From contig NW_024468523.1 in NCBI RefSeq assembly GCF_001632365.1, positions 62,001 to 126,000 of the forward strand: a DNA stretch of 64,000 nucleotides, read 5' to 3'. The position numbers and the translations under genes were made by a program. Positions 1 through 13,792 of the stretch are shown here, piece by piece; position 1 is the stretch's first letter; every line of letters starts with the position of its first letter. The DNA is from Laetiporus sulphureus 93-53. Taxonomy: Eukaryota; Basidiomycota; Agaricomycetes; Polyporales; Laetiporaceae. The notes under the pieces are model-generated. The model was not told the DNA's origin. It worked only from the letters and a program-made list of their open reading frames with translations, and did not search any database.

Positions 1-229
1 GGGAGCAGTTGCTCCGTCTTCATGTTATGACCCGGGCCGCACAAGTGGGCCTTTACTGTTCGCCTCTCCATTGTCGACAGCTGCACGGAAGCAAGCGCCC
101 AATTCGTTCTCGTTCGATGTGCCGAGGTCAAGCCTCTTTCATTTCGGCTGTCAGGAGCCGGCACCCGTGGAAAAGCAAGCAACCGCTTCATTTCTGTTTG
201 GCCATTCGACATCCGCTACTTCGCCATTA

Positions 230-1487
230 ATGTCTAAGCTCCAGCCGGAATCGATTTCCGGTTCATCCGCTGTCCCATCGAGTTTAGCGACAGATAGGGC
301 AGAGACTCTGCCTTCTTTAAAGTTCACGTCTTCGGTTTTTCAGCCCGAAGGCGGGTCTAGAGTCACAACGTCTACGTCAATGCGGCCCATACGCGAGGCA
401 ATAGCATCTGCGCCGACCCCGACAGCAATGCAGATGCAGGGTCACAAGTCTCCTGCGGCGTCTAACGGATCCGGAGGCACGTCATCAGATGGCCCGTCTG
501 CAAGCATGATCAAGAGCCCTCGATTCTATCTGGACGATGGGACGATCATACTGAAGGTATGCTCCAGGATATGTTGTTCTTTTGACTCACGAACTAATCT
601 GCTTTATAGATCAAGGGATCCTCGCCTGAAGGCACGCAGGACACCTGTGATATGCTGTACAAGGTTCATCGGTTCTTCCTCGAGAGAGACTCTGTCGTTT
701 TTCGATCGATGTTCTCATCCCCACCTGGAGAACAAGAGATGAAGGGAACTTCAGATGACACGGCGATCCTCCTCTCTGAGGTGACGCAGTCAGAATTGGA
801 TGCATTACTTTCCTTCTTCTATAATAGGTATGTCTGTATGCTGTGTCTGGCAGCAAAGGCTGCTGTGACTGATAGATCTTCCATGCTACAGCATGTATCA
901 ACCTGATGTCGACATTTCCGAGTTGAAAGCACTACTTTCAATCTCATCGCGCTACGTGTTTGAGCAGATCCGCCAGCGCGCTGTGGAGATGCTCGACAAT
1001 CACGACCCGCCACTTAGCCCGGCAGAACAAGTCGCACTCGCGTTCAAATACGACATCAAGCAGTGGCTGAAGCCTGCCTACGTGACGTTGGGAAAGAGAA
1101 AGCAACCGATTTCTGATGAAGAGGCAGCAGAGATGGGTTTCGAAGCTACCGTGCGTCTTGGCCGAGTGCGAGAGACGCTCCTCAAGCGACACCATGGGGA
1201 TCTACCAGTACGTTAACGATTTATGATCTTCTTGCGCCACGTATGAACATTGGCTCTTCGTCTTTCAATCTCAGTCCCCCGAGTCTCAGGAGTATTTGAT
1301 CTGGGAGGATCCTGATCCACTTGACAAGGAGATTCGCGCGTTGATTGAGGCGGAGTTCAAACTACCGCCGGATGCACCAGATACATCGGCTGAAGTGCAG
1401 TTTACAATCGGCACTGCGTCTTCATCAGAGCTGACAAGGCTGAGAAACCCTCAAAAACGTTTGCCGAGGAGGACCATCAGGCTGTAG
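230..1487 (+). CDS. BTB/POZ domain protein (copy 1)
   Basis: A four-exon gene. The first ATG in frame is at 230, giving exon 1 at 230-556. Exon 2 is 610-827, exon 3 starts at 892, and the last exon ends with TAG at 1487. About 100 low-complexity Ser/Pro/Thr residues precede a BTB-type core: FYLDDGTIILK, then YKVHRFFLERDSVVFRSMF, an acidic linker, and ILLSEVTQSELDALLSFFY. A helical region follows (LLSISSRYVFEQIRQRA, LALAFKYDIKQW-like). This order (ligand strand, 'K.HRF.L...S.VF..MF', 'L..V...E...LL.F.Y') is typical of the large agaricomycete BTB family. Such proteins often act in protein-protein contacts or as Cul3 adaptors, but no partner can be inferred here. The reading frame is open upstream to about position 71, so an earlier start or 5' exon is possible. 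The gene is paralogous to the one at 24562-25637, with matching intron positions. Confidence 0.82.
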
Positions 1488-3197
1488 ACAGTGACGGCCC
1501 CTGGACCTGTGAGTCCCCAGTGCCGCAACAATGGCCACTAGCGATGCTAACTCGAGTCATGTGTTAGACCAATGGGGTGGAAATATTAGATTCCGTCGTG
1601 GTGAAGTCTGTCAACACCGGCTGGCTTGATATATCGGGACGTAGATTGGAGGTGGTGAGCGGGTTCTCGGCATATCTGCGCTGTGTGCATGTTGAGCCCG
1701 GGATACCTACTAAGTGCGGATGTACTACTAAACATCGGTTCGTTATTCGAAGCATTCATTCATGATCTGTGCATGCTCGACTAGGTGACATTCCAGCGAT
1801 CGATGTCAGCGCAGAGAACGGCAAAACCTAAAAAATCACTGGCCCCATCTTTTCGACGTGGTTGAGTGTGGATGGGAGGGGTCAAGAATGGTAAGCTCCG
1901 AGCGCAAACACGCTGTGCAGGTCCAAAGCTCGGTGCATGTCGTGTAATCGATGTGGATTTCTCTCCCAGCGATCGAGTGGAGCTGTCCCTTAAGTACCAT
2001 GGTGACGACTGGGGAAAGCTTAGGTAAGGATGTCAAGCTATGCAAGAGGGGGTTTACTGGTGATTGGTGATGCAGAAAGTAATCAGATTGGGAGCGAAGA
2101 CGTCCAGCGGTATCGCAAGAGTCCGGGTGAAATTGTGTCGCAGGCGTCTTGAAGGTCCCACTGGCCGGTCAGTGCTGCATTATTTGCTCGGACTGTGCGA
2201 TAGTGACGATTGTGCGATCCAGGCACCGAAAGTCTGCCGAATGAGAATTACTTGATCACCTTGATCATGGGTCGAGCAGGGATTTAAGCTGTAATGTCGG
2301 ACAGGTGTGCATCAGGCATCAACGATGACTTCGATGCATTTACATGGTTTTATTTCCGAGCACACGGTCTCGGAGTATCATACGTTCAAGCTTCAAGCTT
2401 CAAGTCCGGTCATAGATGTTCAGGCTTTTCAAGCTTCAACAACAACTTCAAAGCTTCAAGTGTCAAGCTGAGACGCGTGACGCGAGGCGTTCAAGAGCGT
2501 GGCATCGCGTGTACCGTGACGTATCAATCCGACGACCGACTTGCACAACTGCTCTCACGTCTCTTGATGGTACGCGGCCATCTCACTCGCTGGTGACTCT
2601 CAGGCAGTCTGAACCATTAACTTTGATCTTTGGTCTCGCACCACTCACCAGTCAACAACAACAGCAGCAAATTGCGATCACCCCATGAACCAGCAGTCAG
2701 AAACAGCCTCACTTCTTTACGATCCGCGGGTAAGCAAAATTGCTAGTAAACACGTATACAATACGCATTAAAGGATGGTAGACAATAATGACCAGGCGGT
2801 GAGTAGGAGGGCAGTTATAGGGGATGCTATATGCGGTGATACGGGCGCGTCGCAGCGAAGGACCCGGAAAACGCGAACGATAGGAAAACCAGCTATAGGG
2901 AAGCCATCGCTGCGGACGCACACGCCAACGAGAAGAGGGCCGGACCAGCGAGAGAGATGACATCGCAGATGTCGTGGCGAGCGTGGGACGTACGCAGCGA
3001 GGACGAGGAAGAGGACTAGCAAGCACAAGTTATAAAGATAAACGATTTGTCAACCAAAAGGCTATGACACAAAGGACTGAGGTGGGCCCACAGGGCCACA
3101 CGGGTGCCGGGCGTCGAGCCCGCAAGGGGATATATGCGTGCGTCTATACTTCGAATACGTATAGTGTCTCCATTTACGAGGTCGTGTCGTCCTGCGT
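1488..3197. other. Gene-free stretch with CTTCAAG-rich repeat
   Basis: I see no credible coding exon here on either strand; the open frames are short and lack splice logic or family resemblance. The only structure I can point to is the CTTCAAG-rich patch at 2385-2470. The right end probably holds the 3' untranslated region of the minus-strand LPMO gene. Confidence 0.6.
2385..2470. repeat. Clustered CTTCAAG / AAGCTT motif
   Basis: The heptamer CTTCAAG and close variants (TTCAAGCTTCAA, CTTCAAAG) occur repeatedly within 86 bp, partly overlapping AAGCTT sites. It reads as an imperfect short tandem repeat. No function is evident. Confidence 0.6.
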
Positions 3198-5075
3198 TCA
3201 GTGGCCATGGTCGTGCTTGGAATGGCGCCTGTGCCGTCTCACCATGCCCGGCGCGGGCGTGGGGGCGACGTCGGGGACCTCGCGGCGTGCTGCGGCGGTA
3301 GCGCTTGGACCGAGCGAGGAGATGTATGCGTCCTGGAAGATATCGTCCTGCGGGCCGTCGTGGTAGCCATAGATGTCGTTGTATGCGGGCGGCATGTAGT
3401 ACCCCTCGAACATCTGCGGGAGCATGCGAATCAGCGGGCATGGAGGCAGAGAGAACGACTGAAGGTAGGTGCGCACGTTGTTCTGCTCGGCTTGCATCCA
3501 GTACATGGGGTATTTGGGCCCGATCGTGCAGTTGCCGGGGTTGGCGGCTTCGTTGAAATCGGAATCCTCTCCGCATCGCCTGGGCAGCATGGGCGTGCCA
3601 ATGGGAGTCGTGCTCGTCGCGCCGGTGACGTCGCAGTGGAAGCCGTTCATGTACACTGAGCGACAACAGCCAAGTGAGCAATCACGTTCCCCTTCACAGG
3701 TCTTGAGATGACTCACTCTGCTCCGCACCGCTCTTATCCTGTATGTCCATCACACTCCATCAGTATCCACTCACCAGCTTGAGAAGCCGACGTCCAACTT
3801 ACGGAGTGAATCCAGAACCATGCGCACGTGCAGCCGCCGTCCGGACACGAGGGCATGTCAGCAGGGACGTCGAACGCGGTGTTAAGGTTCCACACGCAGG
3901 TGTGGTTCACGCTGAAAACCACAAAGTCATCGGGCTGCACGTCGTTCGCATCCGGCTTGTACGCAATCGCAAGCGCGCACCCGCGCACGTCCTCCTCGCC
4001 TGTCGTATGGAACTGCGAGGACGGCTGCCCCGGGCAGGGCCAGTTGGAGCCGTAGCCAGCATCGCCGCTGTGAGGCGCAGACGAGGTAGGGGGTGAAGTT
4101 AGATAGGGAGAAGGGCGAGGAGGGGAAGGGGGAGGAAGACGCACCCGGAGGAGGACGCGTACCATGAGGTGGCGCCTTTGTCGCAGGAAAGCTCGGTGTT
4201 GACGGTCTGCCCTGCGGGGAGCTCAAAGGCATCGCCCGGATTGGGCGGGTAGCCGAGGAAGCCGTGCTGCCAGCCGCATCACGAGTCAGCATCATCATCA
4301 AAATAAAAATCAGTCGCCAGCAGTTGTCCGCCATCAAATAGAGATGGGAGCGAGAGGTGAGCGGGGTACATCGAGCAGATATCAGAAGCGCTAACGAGGA
4401 GGCGCAGAAAAAAATGAACATGGGGCAGGTCCTGTTCATGCACATCTGGACAGGACACGCGGCTTGCGATGGCATCTCGCCAGCCAGGCAAAAATCAACT
4501 TTTTGCGACCATGCCGACTGTGCGGCTTTGCAGTTTGTGCGGAGGCGACGCAGCTGCCACTTCACGACCGGACCCTGCCAAGCACATTTCGATGCCCACC
4601 GCCATCTACGGATGGCACGCCTAAATCGTGATCGCGGCAGTTGAGGTGAGCCAGTATCGAAGGACCGTATGCGCGATATGACTACGGCGAACGTGTTGGT
4701 CCGCTGCCACCGATGTACGCCACCTCTCGTCGCATGGTGCATGTTCAACCGACAAAGCAAGTTGTGCACCCAGGGTCGCGAATACGTAGAAACAAAGCGT
4801 GAACCCGCCGAGGAGAAGATACTCACGAACCACCACTGATCAAACGTATAGTCGACGAGGGGAGTGACGGGGCGGTTGTCATAATTGAAGGTCTGCTGGG
4901 TGACGTTGAACCCGTACATACTCTTGTGCCACATGGCTGTCGATGATCGAAGGCGTCAGCGACCCGAGAATTCGCAGGATACGGAGCACACAGGCTGCGA
5001 GCACTGACCAATGTGCGCGGACGCCAGTGGCGCGAGCGCCGCGGCTGAGAGTAGGAGGGGCGCGGCGGAGAGCAT
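3198..5075 (-). CDS. Lytic polysaccharide monooxygenase, AA14-type
   Basis: A secreted copper enzyme that oxidatively cleaves plant cell-wall polysaccharide; characterised AA14 members act on xylan coated on cellulose. Six exons on the minus strand: 5009-5075, 4827-4936, 4145-4266, 3803-4067, 3717-3738 and 3198-3655, total 1044 nt (347 aa). All exon phases agree. Residues 1 to about 21 form a signal peptide ending in LASA. Cleavage would expose an N-terminal histidine ([13 protein letters not shown]), the first ligand of the LPMO histidine brace. Family hallmarks follow in order: [65 protein letters not shown] and [13 protein letters not shown] His-rich tail ([13 protein letters not shown]) ends the protein. 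Exon 5 is a 22-nt microexon and intron 2 is unusually long (560 nt). AA14 is assigned from remembered motifs, so subfamily and substrate are inferred. Confidence 0.88.
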
Positions 5076-7479
5076 GGTGTGGGGCGGGAGTGGGGCAAAC
5101 GAGCGCGAGATCGTAAGGAATGTGGGTGCCCGGCGGGCAGGTGCGAGCGCGAGAGAAGAGGAGGGGCCTTGCAGCGAGATGGAGGAAGCGAGGGATGTAG
5201 CGGGAAGGCTATAAGCATGTTCAAATGCGTTCGGCCGGGTGAGATTCCGATTCGATTGCATTTGGATCGAACGTCCGCCGCGAGCGGTTTGCGCCCGAGC
5301 GGCGGTAGATCCCCATAGCAACATACTCCTCGACTGGAGGTTGTCCTGCCAAGCATCCATTCTGCTCGCTTTCCGCCCAATTTGCAGCGATGGTTGCTTT
5401 CTTCGGGGGCCTTGGCCTCGACGACCGTCAGCGCTCGATACACTGGGCAATTGGCGTCCTCAACGCGCTCTGCGGGGAAGCAGCCATGGCGGTGGCTGGC
5501 GCACACGATCGTTATTCGGCACCGTCGTTGACGCTTACCGAAGATAGCTAGCACTTTACACGAAGCAGGCGAGCCATCCATACGGACGCATTACAACAGC
5601 CGGTCATCGTTACGAACAGCGTGCAGGCAATAAATGAAAGTGCAGATATTGGCAATCCGACGGCATCAACATATTCGAGAGTGTTCCTGGTATCAGATCG
5701 TAAAAGGACCCCTCAAAAAGCTTGGGTAGCTGTGGAGACCGGGTGAAGGATGGATGTGTCACAACGATTGCTGGGAGGTGAAAAGCATTTGCTCAGTCGG
5801 GAACGCCCTAGATCCACCGGACGGCATTTCGACGGATGCACGAATCGAAGAAAAGTGTTCCCTTGCATGTCATTGACATTGAGCTTTGATAACTTATCTG
5901 CGGCGTCGGAGACCCGCGCTATGAGTGGAGCCCATGCAAGCGCAGACCCGCGGAGACGAGTATCGTTTGCGCAAATCAGAACAGCGTTGGCGTCCATCGA
6001 TGCATCCTTCGTTTCACGAACACTCGCATTTGCGAAGGAGGCATCTCCGGAACGGAACTGTTCACGACTTATCTGCCCTCGTTGCGCTGGCCCAGCGTAT
6101 GCCTAGGAGCTCGTAGAGGTGGCCGTTGCACGGAGGTAGAGATTCATATGCAAGTACGTTCTGCCAAGTTGAGTGACAGCGTCAGCGTCGTCATGGGGAA
6201 GAATAAGAGCATCCCATCGATAATCCACCAACCTGGCCCTATGTGAAGGAACCATGCCATGCTCCCACTGGCCCTTATGCACTCCAGCTGCCTGCTCATG
6301 TCGACATTACTTTCGTGACAGATTGCAAGGGATTAAGGCCGTAGGCTGTTCGCCAGCTTGACGGGCTGCAATGACACGTCCATGCGGCACATTCGCGCCC
6401 TCGCGATGGGGGACGAGACTTGGTCGATATCTGTCTGCGTTACGAGTAGCTCATGACAGCTATTTGGTCGAGCCGTCGTGCTTCGTCGCCGTCAGTCGAG
6501 AACAGCAAGTGAGAGAATTTGAAAGACCAGATCGCAGCGTCGGGCGGGCAAACCGCGCGTGAGAGGCCGGACCTTGCCGAGTGAGGGCCACTGAGTATAG
6601 CAGCTGGGTTGCCAGTTTGGCTGCTGGCTTGATTGACTGACTGACCACTTTCAAGGTCGTGCGCTCTATAGCAATACCTGACTCATGCAGGATTATTCAT
6701 CTATCCCGTACTATATCTCCTGGCTACTAACGAGGGTGTTCAGAAAGAGTGCCATCAGCCCGTCGTCTACTGCGCCGGCAGACACAGTGAGATTCGTGCT
6801 CATGTGTAGCTATCGGACACTCTCGGTTCCGAACGTATAACAGAGTCGGTCCTTTAAATTAATTTGAAAGCTTGAAGCTGCCTAGTGGTTGGTGCACTGG
6901 CGAGTCACTAGAGGTCACTAGCACTATTAAACACACGGACTGCAACTCGGACTAGTCCGAGTTGCAGTCCGGCAGAGCACGATTTGGCGCCCAGTCGGGC
7001 CGGGAGATACCGCCAACTGGCACCAGTGCTTGTCTTCACCGCTGACTCACTACATCCGCAATCCCACTACGCAGCTCTTTCCAAGGCATCCCGTTATCCC
7101 TGGAGAGGCCTGATTCTGACCCTTCTGAAATCAAAAATGCCCAGATAAGGGCCAAAATAGCAAATCTTCCGACCTGCAAATCACGCATAGATCGTTCCTC
7201 CAGCAGGGTTCGTCCGGCTGAGGGAACTCTCGCAAGTCGCAAAGTCCGCATAGATCAACTTGACAGGCTGCTGTGCCTGGAGTTGGCTGCGAGTTTCTTG
7301 TTCTGAAATGTTTGTTCTGTGTGATATGTCGCAGTGCCGGGGCAACACGCGTCCAGCTTGTGCTGATGTCATTCCGCGCCGCCGCAGCTAGAGCATTGCT
7401 ACTTATACAACACCTGTGGCCTGCAAGGACCAACACTCTATCTTTGCAACTTTAACTGCGACACTTTCCACGTATAAGG
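5076..7479. other. Gene-free stretch between LPMO and monooxygenase array
   Basis: No convincing exon was found; the long minus-strand frame overlapping 4823-5581 is a shadow of the LPMO signal-peptide region. The left end is the LPMO promoter. The right end holds a perfect palindrome at 6936-6971 and, near 7400, an ACTTATACA box just upstream of monooxygenase copy A. Confidence 0.6.
6936..6971. repeat. Perfect 36-bp palindrome
   Basis: Each 18-base arm (CGGACTGCAACTCGGACT) is followed immediately by its exact reverse complement, with the centre at ACTAGT between 6953 and 6954. There is no loop. It lies about 510 bp upstream of the start codon of monooxygenase copy A. It could be a dimeric operator or the remnant of a mobile element end; the sequence does not decide. 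Confidence 0.9.
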
Positions 7480-9647
<2,168 letters not shown>

Positions 9648-10043
9648 TTATTGGCACAGTTGCCCGATTTTATGTTGCTCTCCACAGGTGAGGCTTGTCA
9701 GGGTGATAGCGATTATTTGTTTTGGAAGGAATGGTTTTCATCGCTGCATAGAGTTGTACTGTTGTTGTCAGGGCGCTGAATCGCCGTCTGCTTGATGTAT
9801 AGGACTAGGGAGATCGTTGTATATAGTACAAGTGGATTCCGAACTACGAGATGAGGGGACGAAATATCTCAAGCTCAGCATCGGAAGCATGCGAGTCGGT
9901 AAACTTGCTATCAATGCCATCAGTGTTGGAGAATGGAAAGATCGCTGTGTTTGGCCGTACAGTTGATCTTTGTCGATGTGGCCTCGGCTCAGCTCGCGAT
10001 GTATCAGTGTGCAGATGATCAGATCGATAAGATGAGAGCGTCG

Positions 10044-10090
10044 CCAGACACGCTGATAGCGCAGTTATGCAGATCACGTGGCCGCGTTTC
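10044..10090. promoter_or_regulatory. Conserved upstream block of copy B (CACGTG element)
   Basis: The stretch CCAGACACGCTGATAGCGC, a short spacer and GATCACGTGGCCGCGTT aligns without gaps to 13232-13280 upstream of copy C (CCAGACGCGCTGGTGGCGC ... GAACACGTGGCCGCGTT). The core is CACGTGGCCGCGTT, which contains an E-box (CACGTG), the usual target of bHLH factors. A regulatory role is inferred from conservation only. Confidence 0.45.
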
Positions 10091-10640
10091 GCATCTTCCC
10101 GGCAAGTGGCCTTACCTTCCAATTCTGCGGCCATCCGTTGCTGTGGATGTGGATGAGCCGTATGCTTTTTGTACTACGGAATCATATGCGCATCTCGCCA
10201 AGGACCTTTAATTAATGATGCTGACACCTGCAGGACCAACGCTCCCTTGTCCACACCCACAGTGCTTGTCGAGATTGCCAATGATCTCTGCGATGCCGTT
10301 TCCGGACCATATGCTCTCGTCGACGTTACAAGTCGGCTTGATGGCCTTGCTTATGTGAGGTCCGCAAATCGGCCCCCAGGTGGTCTCGCGCGGTCTACAA
10401 CATGGTTCGATTTGGCTATAACAATCAAGGTGCATCACTTGATGGGCTCTCATACCGGGCAATTGGCCTGCGACTCTTCTTTTTCTCCGATGACATGTGC
10501 AATGCCGAAGGGCTTCGCGTCAGAGAAAAACGACTGCCGCGTCTACCTAGTGGTCTGATGGGTGAGTGCGAATATTCTGCGCACTGCCGACACATTGCGC
10601 GTCCAATGTGTGCCGCGAACGTGTGCCGCGAATGTGTCCA

Positions 10641-10647
10641 ATATATA
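10641..10647 (+). promoter_or_regulatory. TATA box of copy B
   Basis: ATATATA preceded by GTCCA, about 80 bp upstream of the ATG at 10726. Spacing fits a fungal TATA promoter. Confidence 0.5.
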
Positions 10648-10725
10648 CAGGCAGATCAAGTTGCAAACGGAAGCAGAATACCACTGCGGATTTTCAGAGC
10701 ACACTATCCAATCCCTGACGCCCAC

Positions 10726-12971
10726 ATGTCTTCCACTTCGCATCTACCTGTTCTCATCGTACGTGCAGGGCCTGATCTATGAACACCATCGATAACTGAC
10801 ATTCGCCCCCGTTTGAAATAGGCCGGTGCCGGCCCTACAGGCCTAGTGCTAGCGTTGACCCTCGCACAGAACGGGATACCCTTCCGCATTATCGAAAAGG
10901 ACCCTGAGTATCACATCGGCCAGCGCGGCGCTGCAATCCAGGTAAGTACAAATGTACATGTTTAGGCACAGTGCAGAGCCGATATCTGACCAGATCCAAG
11001 CCTAGGACCCTCGAAGCATACAATCTTCTAGGCGTCTTGCCCGACGTTATGGAGAAGGGGATTCCGTGGAACGAAGTATGGATCTATAAACTTCCTGGCG
11101 GAGTGGAGGTGGAAAAGAAGATCCAGATGATGCCTACATTGGAACCCACGCCATCCAAGCCCTATGTGAGTGCATATAGAACGAAAAGCAGATATAGCAA
11201 TGATTGAAGCCTATTTAAGATCAATCCATGGACGCTCGGCCAAGCTCGCGCCGAGGCGATTCTGCGCGAGCACCTGGAGAAGTTGGGCAACCGCGTCGAG
11301 CTCGGCACTGAGCTGCGCAGCTTTGAACAGAGTGCCGACCGCGTGACAGCGCAGATCGTGAAGAAAAACGAAGATCTGGAGGTCTTTGAGACTGTAACCT
11401 GTCGTTGGCTGGTGGGGGCCGATGGCGGAAAAGGTACGGTTCCGCGGAGCGCCTGGAAAAAAAAATGTAGCATTGATCTTGGCTGCTCACTGTCTGCAGG
11501 GGTTGTGCGCAATCAGCTCGGCCTGACTTTCCTCGGACAGTCACTGGCATCGGAGATGGTGATAGGCGACATCGAAGTGCCGGGACTGAATCAGGATGTA
11601 GGTCCCAGCTGCGGCTTCGGAACTTGTAACAAGCTGGCACAAACTGACGTGCACTTTCATAGGGGCACTGGCACATGTGGAGTAGCCCACAAATTCCGAT
11701 GTAGGTTCAACATATTATACTCATCTGTTTAGGATGTTCTCAGCTCCTGCATTCAATCAGGGTTGCGCTGCGTCCGACTGAGGAGGCAGACCTATTCAAT
11801 TTCGCCGTCGTCGGCGAGGTGGACTATGCCAAGATGATGGATGATGATGATGAGATCATCAGGATAATCCGAAAGGGCAGCGATAGAGATGACCTCCAAT
11901 TCGGTGCAGTGCGCTGGAAATCCGACTATAGGTCTGTAAACCAGGTTGTTCTGCGTTGTTTTTAGAACTGAAATTTGTAGGCCAACGATTCGAATGGTCG
12001 ACAAGTTTGGCGATGGACGAGTTTTTGTCGCAGGAGGTACAGCAGACATTTCGAAATGAAGTTCAATGGCGGCTGAAAAATTTATAGATGCAGCGCACGT
12101 TCACAGCCCTGCTGGTGCGCAGGCAAGTGTCGTCCCTTACTATGGGAGCAGTCTTGCTGATATGCACGACAGGGCATGAATTCTGGTGTTCAGGACGCAG
12201 TATGTCTCCATTTGACCGCGCAACAAACACAATGCTCACATCTCATCACAGCTCAATCTCGGCTGGAAGCTCGCGCTTGTCGAGAAAGGCCTCGCCTCGC
12301 CTTCCCTTCTCATAACGTTCACAGAGGAGCGCCTGCCCGTGATCAAGTTCATGCTGACAGAGACGTCGTCCCTCTTCCGACAGATGTTCTCTGAGAAGTC
12401 CCAAGGCACCGACATGGAGAACGGGCTACAACGCGAATACCACATGCGGCAGCTCGGTGTCAATTACCGCTGGAGCTCAATCGTTCTGGACGAGCGTGTA
12501 CCTGCGAAGGCCGAGAATGCTGTGCAAGAGCCCGAGGATGTGTATGGCATCAATAGCGACGGCGTGCCGAGGGCGGGGGACAGGGCGCTCGAGGCTCCTG
12601 GCTTGGTCAATATCAAGAGTGGCGAATCGACCTCCCTCTTCCGCATATTTTCGACGACGCGCCATACCATACTCATTTTCTCTCTCGATGACACGCAAGT
12701 TGGCCTGGCGCTCGAGGCTTTGAGCCCATATCCCACGTCTGTTATACGCTCCGCAATCATCTATCCTCAAGATGCTCCCAGCACCGCAAGCGCCAATTCC
12801 GCAGACCTCGTGCTCATCGATCACGACAGCCATGCTTACTCCGGCTATGGCATCGAAAAAAACGTGTCCATGGTCGTCATAGTCCGGCCGGACGGTGTCA
12901 TCGGCGCCGTTGCGAGAGAGGGCGAAGGTGTAAAGCAGTACTTCCTCCGTATCTTTTCCGCAGTGGCCTGA
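10726..12971 (+). CDS. FAD-dependent monooxygenase, array copy B
   Basis: Same family and domain order as copy A. It starts MSSTSHLPVLI at 10726 and continues in the next exon as AGAGPTGLVLALTLAQNG, GQRGAAIQ, PRTLEAYNLLGVLP, TCRWLVGADGGKG, GHWHMWSSPQIPM, VFVAGDAAHVHSPAGAQ and GMNSGVQDA. The C-terminal thioredoxin-like domain (TSLFRIFSTTRHTILIF ... VRPDGVIGAV) ends at 12971. All three FAD motifs are present, so it is probably functional. Two oddities: GAGIQ has become GAAIQ, and the intron after HSPAGAQ has a GC donor (GCAAGT ... CGACAG, about 12121-12172), a recognised minor intron class. That intron is absent from copy A. The substrate is unknown. Confidence 0.9.
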
Positions 12972-13792
12972 TTTTTGGCATACGTGTGTGGTGCCATGAG
13001 AAGGCGCTATAGCGAGGACATATGTATAGTTTTTGATCGGAAGGAGAGATTCTGTACACTGTTGCTATTTGGATTTCTGCTGATGTGTAATAAATCGCTT
13101 GACTTCATTAGTGTAAATTGCTCTCTGGGTCTTCAGAAGAAAGTGTGTGTATAAGCGATCAGGATTCTCCACGAATAATGTATCTCACAGATGAATTCGA
13201 GAAACTTGAGATGTTAGCCGGCTAGGCATTGCCAGACGCGCTGGTGGCGCAAGATATGAAGAACACGTGGCCGCGTTGCCGCACGCGCACCTCAGGCTTG
13301 GTGGGGGTTTGCGGTGGACGTCTGTCAGTGCGGAGAAAAGTCCCATTCTCATGCTTCTCGGACGTACAATGCAGACCTAGCAGTTCGCTCACACCTCGAC
13401 GGCGATGGTATTCTCGTTAACGACACTCTCGGATCGCGCTCAACATTTGTGCACGCTGGCGTTTCTCCTCGGCTTCGACCTCTCCCTGCCAGAACCCGCA
13501 AAACTTGCACATCGCGCGGCTTGATATCTATCGCCGCATTGATGTACTGCGAATGACTGCTGATTTTCTCGCGGCTTCTATTGTCCGATGGGCAGTGCAC
13601 GCGACTGCGCTGCCGCTCGATTCTTGATCGCTTGATTTTGTATGGGGGTCTATTCTTCCTGCTATCTTAGGAGAGATAGCGCTTCCGCCATATGATGGAG
13701 ATATGGGGCCAGTGAGCCGCGTAGCGCTGCAGCACACAACTTGACAGCTTGATCCTGATCATATCGTCGACATCCCGAGTTCCAACACCGAT
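12972..13792. other. Intergenic region B-C
   Basis: No coding sequence is supported. It carries the second instance of the conserved CACGTGGCCGCGTT block (13232-13280) shared with the region upstream of copy B. The segment nearest copy C presumably holds its promoter; no clear TATA box was identified. Confidence 0.5.
13232..13280. promoter_or_regulatory. Conserved upstream block of copy C (CACGTG element)
   Basis: Homologous to 10044-10090. It contains GACGCGCTGGTGGCGC followed by CACGTGGCCGCGTT at 13264-13277. The first half recurs at about 23918-23935, downstream of copy E. Confidence 0.45.

Larger units (their letters stand above)
9648..10725. other. Intergenic region A-B with promoter of copy B
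   Basis: About 1.08 kb with no supported gene; the longest plus frame (10169-10558) has no family resemblance or splice support. It contains a block at 10044-10090 shared with the region upstream of copy C. It also has TGCCGAAGGGCTTCGCGTC near 10504, similar to the D and E promoters. Further elements are a direct repeat of GTGTGCCGCGAA near 10608-10632 and a TATATA box at 10641-10647, about 80 bp before the copy B start. Confidence 0.55.

Noticed and set aside
2709..3028. Minus-strand hydrophobic frames resembling a membrane peptide
   Set aside because: Two overlapping frames with no start context or splice signals, Arg/Pro-rich composition typical of chance in GC-rich DNA.
3201..3659. 152-residue plus-strand frame opposite the LPMO last exon
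   Set aside because: Antisense shadow of a clearly coding exon; composition mirrors the opposite strand.
4823..5581. 252-residue minus-strand frame overlapping the LPMO start
   Set aside because: It is in another frame over the LPMO signal-peptide exon and its upstream sequence; no domain, and it conflicts with the well-supported LPMO model.
10169..10558. 129-residue plus frame between copies A and B
   Set aside because: Overlaps promoter-like blocks shared with other copies, has no family resemblance and no splice partners.
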